Shown here: piece after piece, positions 5,799 through 5,886 of the stretch
Numbering within the stretch: position 1 is the stretch's first letter
Layout of the letters: each line of letters starts with the position of its first letter
Assembly (NCBI GenBank): GCA_021823045.1
Contig: JAKAPB010000089.1
Location: 1,330 to 7,215 of the forward strand
Reading direction: 5' to 3'
Source of the DNA: Actinomycetes bacterium
Lineage (GTDB): Bacteria; Actinomycetota; Acidimicrobiia; Acidimicrobiales; Acidimicrobiaceae
Length of the DNA stretch: 5,886 nucleotides
Notes under the pieces: model-generated
What the model saw: the letters and a program-made list of their open reading frames with translations, nothing else
Told to the model about the DNA's origin: nothing
Database searches by the model: none
Translations under genes and position numbers: made by a program

Positions 5799-5804
5799 TG
5801 CCAG

Positions 5805-5886
5805 ATGTCACAGAGGTCAAAGTTGTCGCCGGGTCCATTAGCCCTCGTCGGCGGGGCAGAGTGGAACGAAGGATGTAGCTTCGACG
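5805..5886 (+). CDS. N-terminal fragment, probable peptidase S51 / class-I glutamine-amidotransferase-like protein (3' truncated)
   Basis: Only 27 codons lie in the window. After a short basic lead (MSQRSKLS) comes GPLALVGGAEWNEGCSFD. The pattern of a hydrophobic first strand followed by GG(A/G)E and then a G-C-x-x-D stretch recalls the start of cyanophycinase/peptidase S51-like proteins of actinobacteria, which share the class-I glutamine-amidotransferase fold. The nucleophile region is outside the window, so the function cannot be confirmed. A good ribosome binding site supports the start. The 278-base gap before it suggests its own promoter. Confidence 0.6.
   Translation, partial: MSQRSKLSPGPLALVGGAEWNEGCSFD

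Larger units (their letters stand above)
5527..5804. other. Non-coding region between the operon and the next gene
   Basis: This stretch has stops in all + frames, and the - strand reading gives no recognisable protein. No tRNA or known riboswitch was recognised. Visible structure is an 18-base imperfect direct repeat (5529-5545 and 5595-5612), a small two-part hairpin (5556-5585), a perfect 7-bp inverted repeat (5703-5722), and GGTTTTATTT at 5745-5754. A TATAGT at 5679-5684 and a weak TTGGAT (5739) / ATCTAAT (5763) pair are possible promoter pieces for the next gene, but neither is well formed. Confidence 0.5.

Noticed and set aside
5527..5804. tRNA or known riboswitch
   Set aside because: No T-loop GTTCRANYC motif with paired arms and no recognisable SAM, cobalamin or other riboswitch core was seen by eye.

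Overview
The window is a 5.9 kb stretch of a bacterial chromosome with every recognisable gene on the + strand. The organism is most likely a Gram-positive actinobacterium, possibly of the acidophilic Acidimicrobiia. The evidence is a coproheme decarboxylase (ChdC/HemQ, the Gram-positive heme route), a GroEL C-terminus without a long GGM tail, GTG starts and moderately GC-rich codon use. This placement is an inference from a small amount of sequence.

Layout. (1) Bases 2-136 are the last 44 codons of groEL. (2) Bases 137-514 hold no gene but much structure: a strong intrinsic terminator, five perfect tandem copies of a 13-bp unit, a perfect consensus DnaA box, a second intrinsic terminator, T-rich direct repeats and a short inverted repeat. 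(3) Bases 515-5526 look like one operon: an exported single-pass membrane protein of unknown function; a divergent membrane-bound FtsH-like AAA+/M41 protease coupled to it by an ATGA overlap; chdC/hemQ; a LarE-type PP-loop sulfur transferase; and a stand-alone NIL-domain protein. Intergenic gaps are -4, about 82, 30 and 8 bases. (4) Bases 5527-5804 are non-coding, with a direct repeat and two small inverted repeats. (5) From 5805 a new gene starts and runs off the edge, probably a peptidase S51 / class-I glutamine-amidotransferase-like protein.

How the genes may work together. The first two genes form a membrane unit: an FtsH-type protease with intact Walker A, Walker B and zinc-site residues but a roughly 59-residue insertion in its AAA domain and HEACH in place of the usual HEAGH, paired with a membrane-anchored extracytoplasmic protein that could be an adaptor or substrate. 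The next three genes deal with heme and sulfur: ChdC completes heme b, LarE donates a sulfur atom from a cysteine or Fe-S cluster, and the NIL protein belongs to a family found in methionine uptake and homocysteine synthesis. No larA, larB or larC is visible, so the LarE-like protein may not serve lactate racemase. The two points most worth checking are the FtsH-like/exported-protein pair and the LarE-NIL pair.
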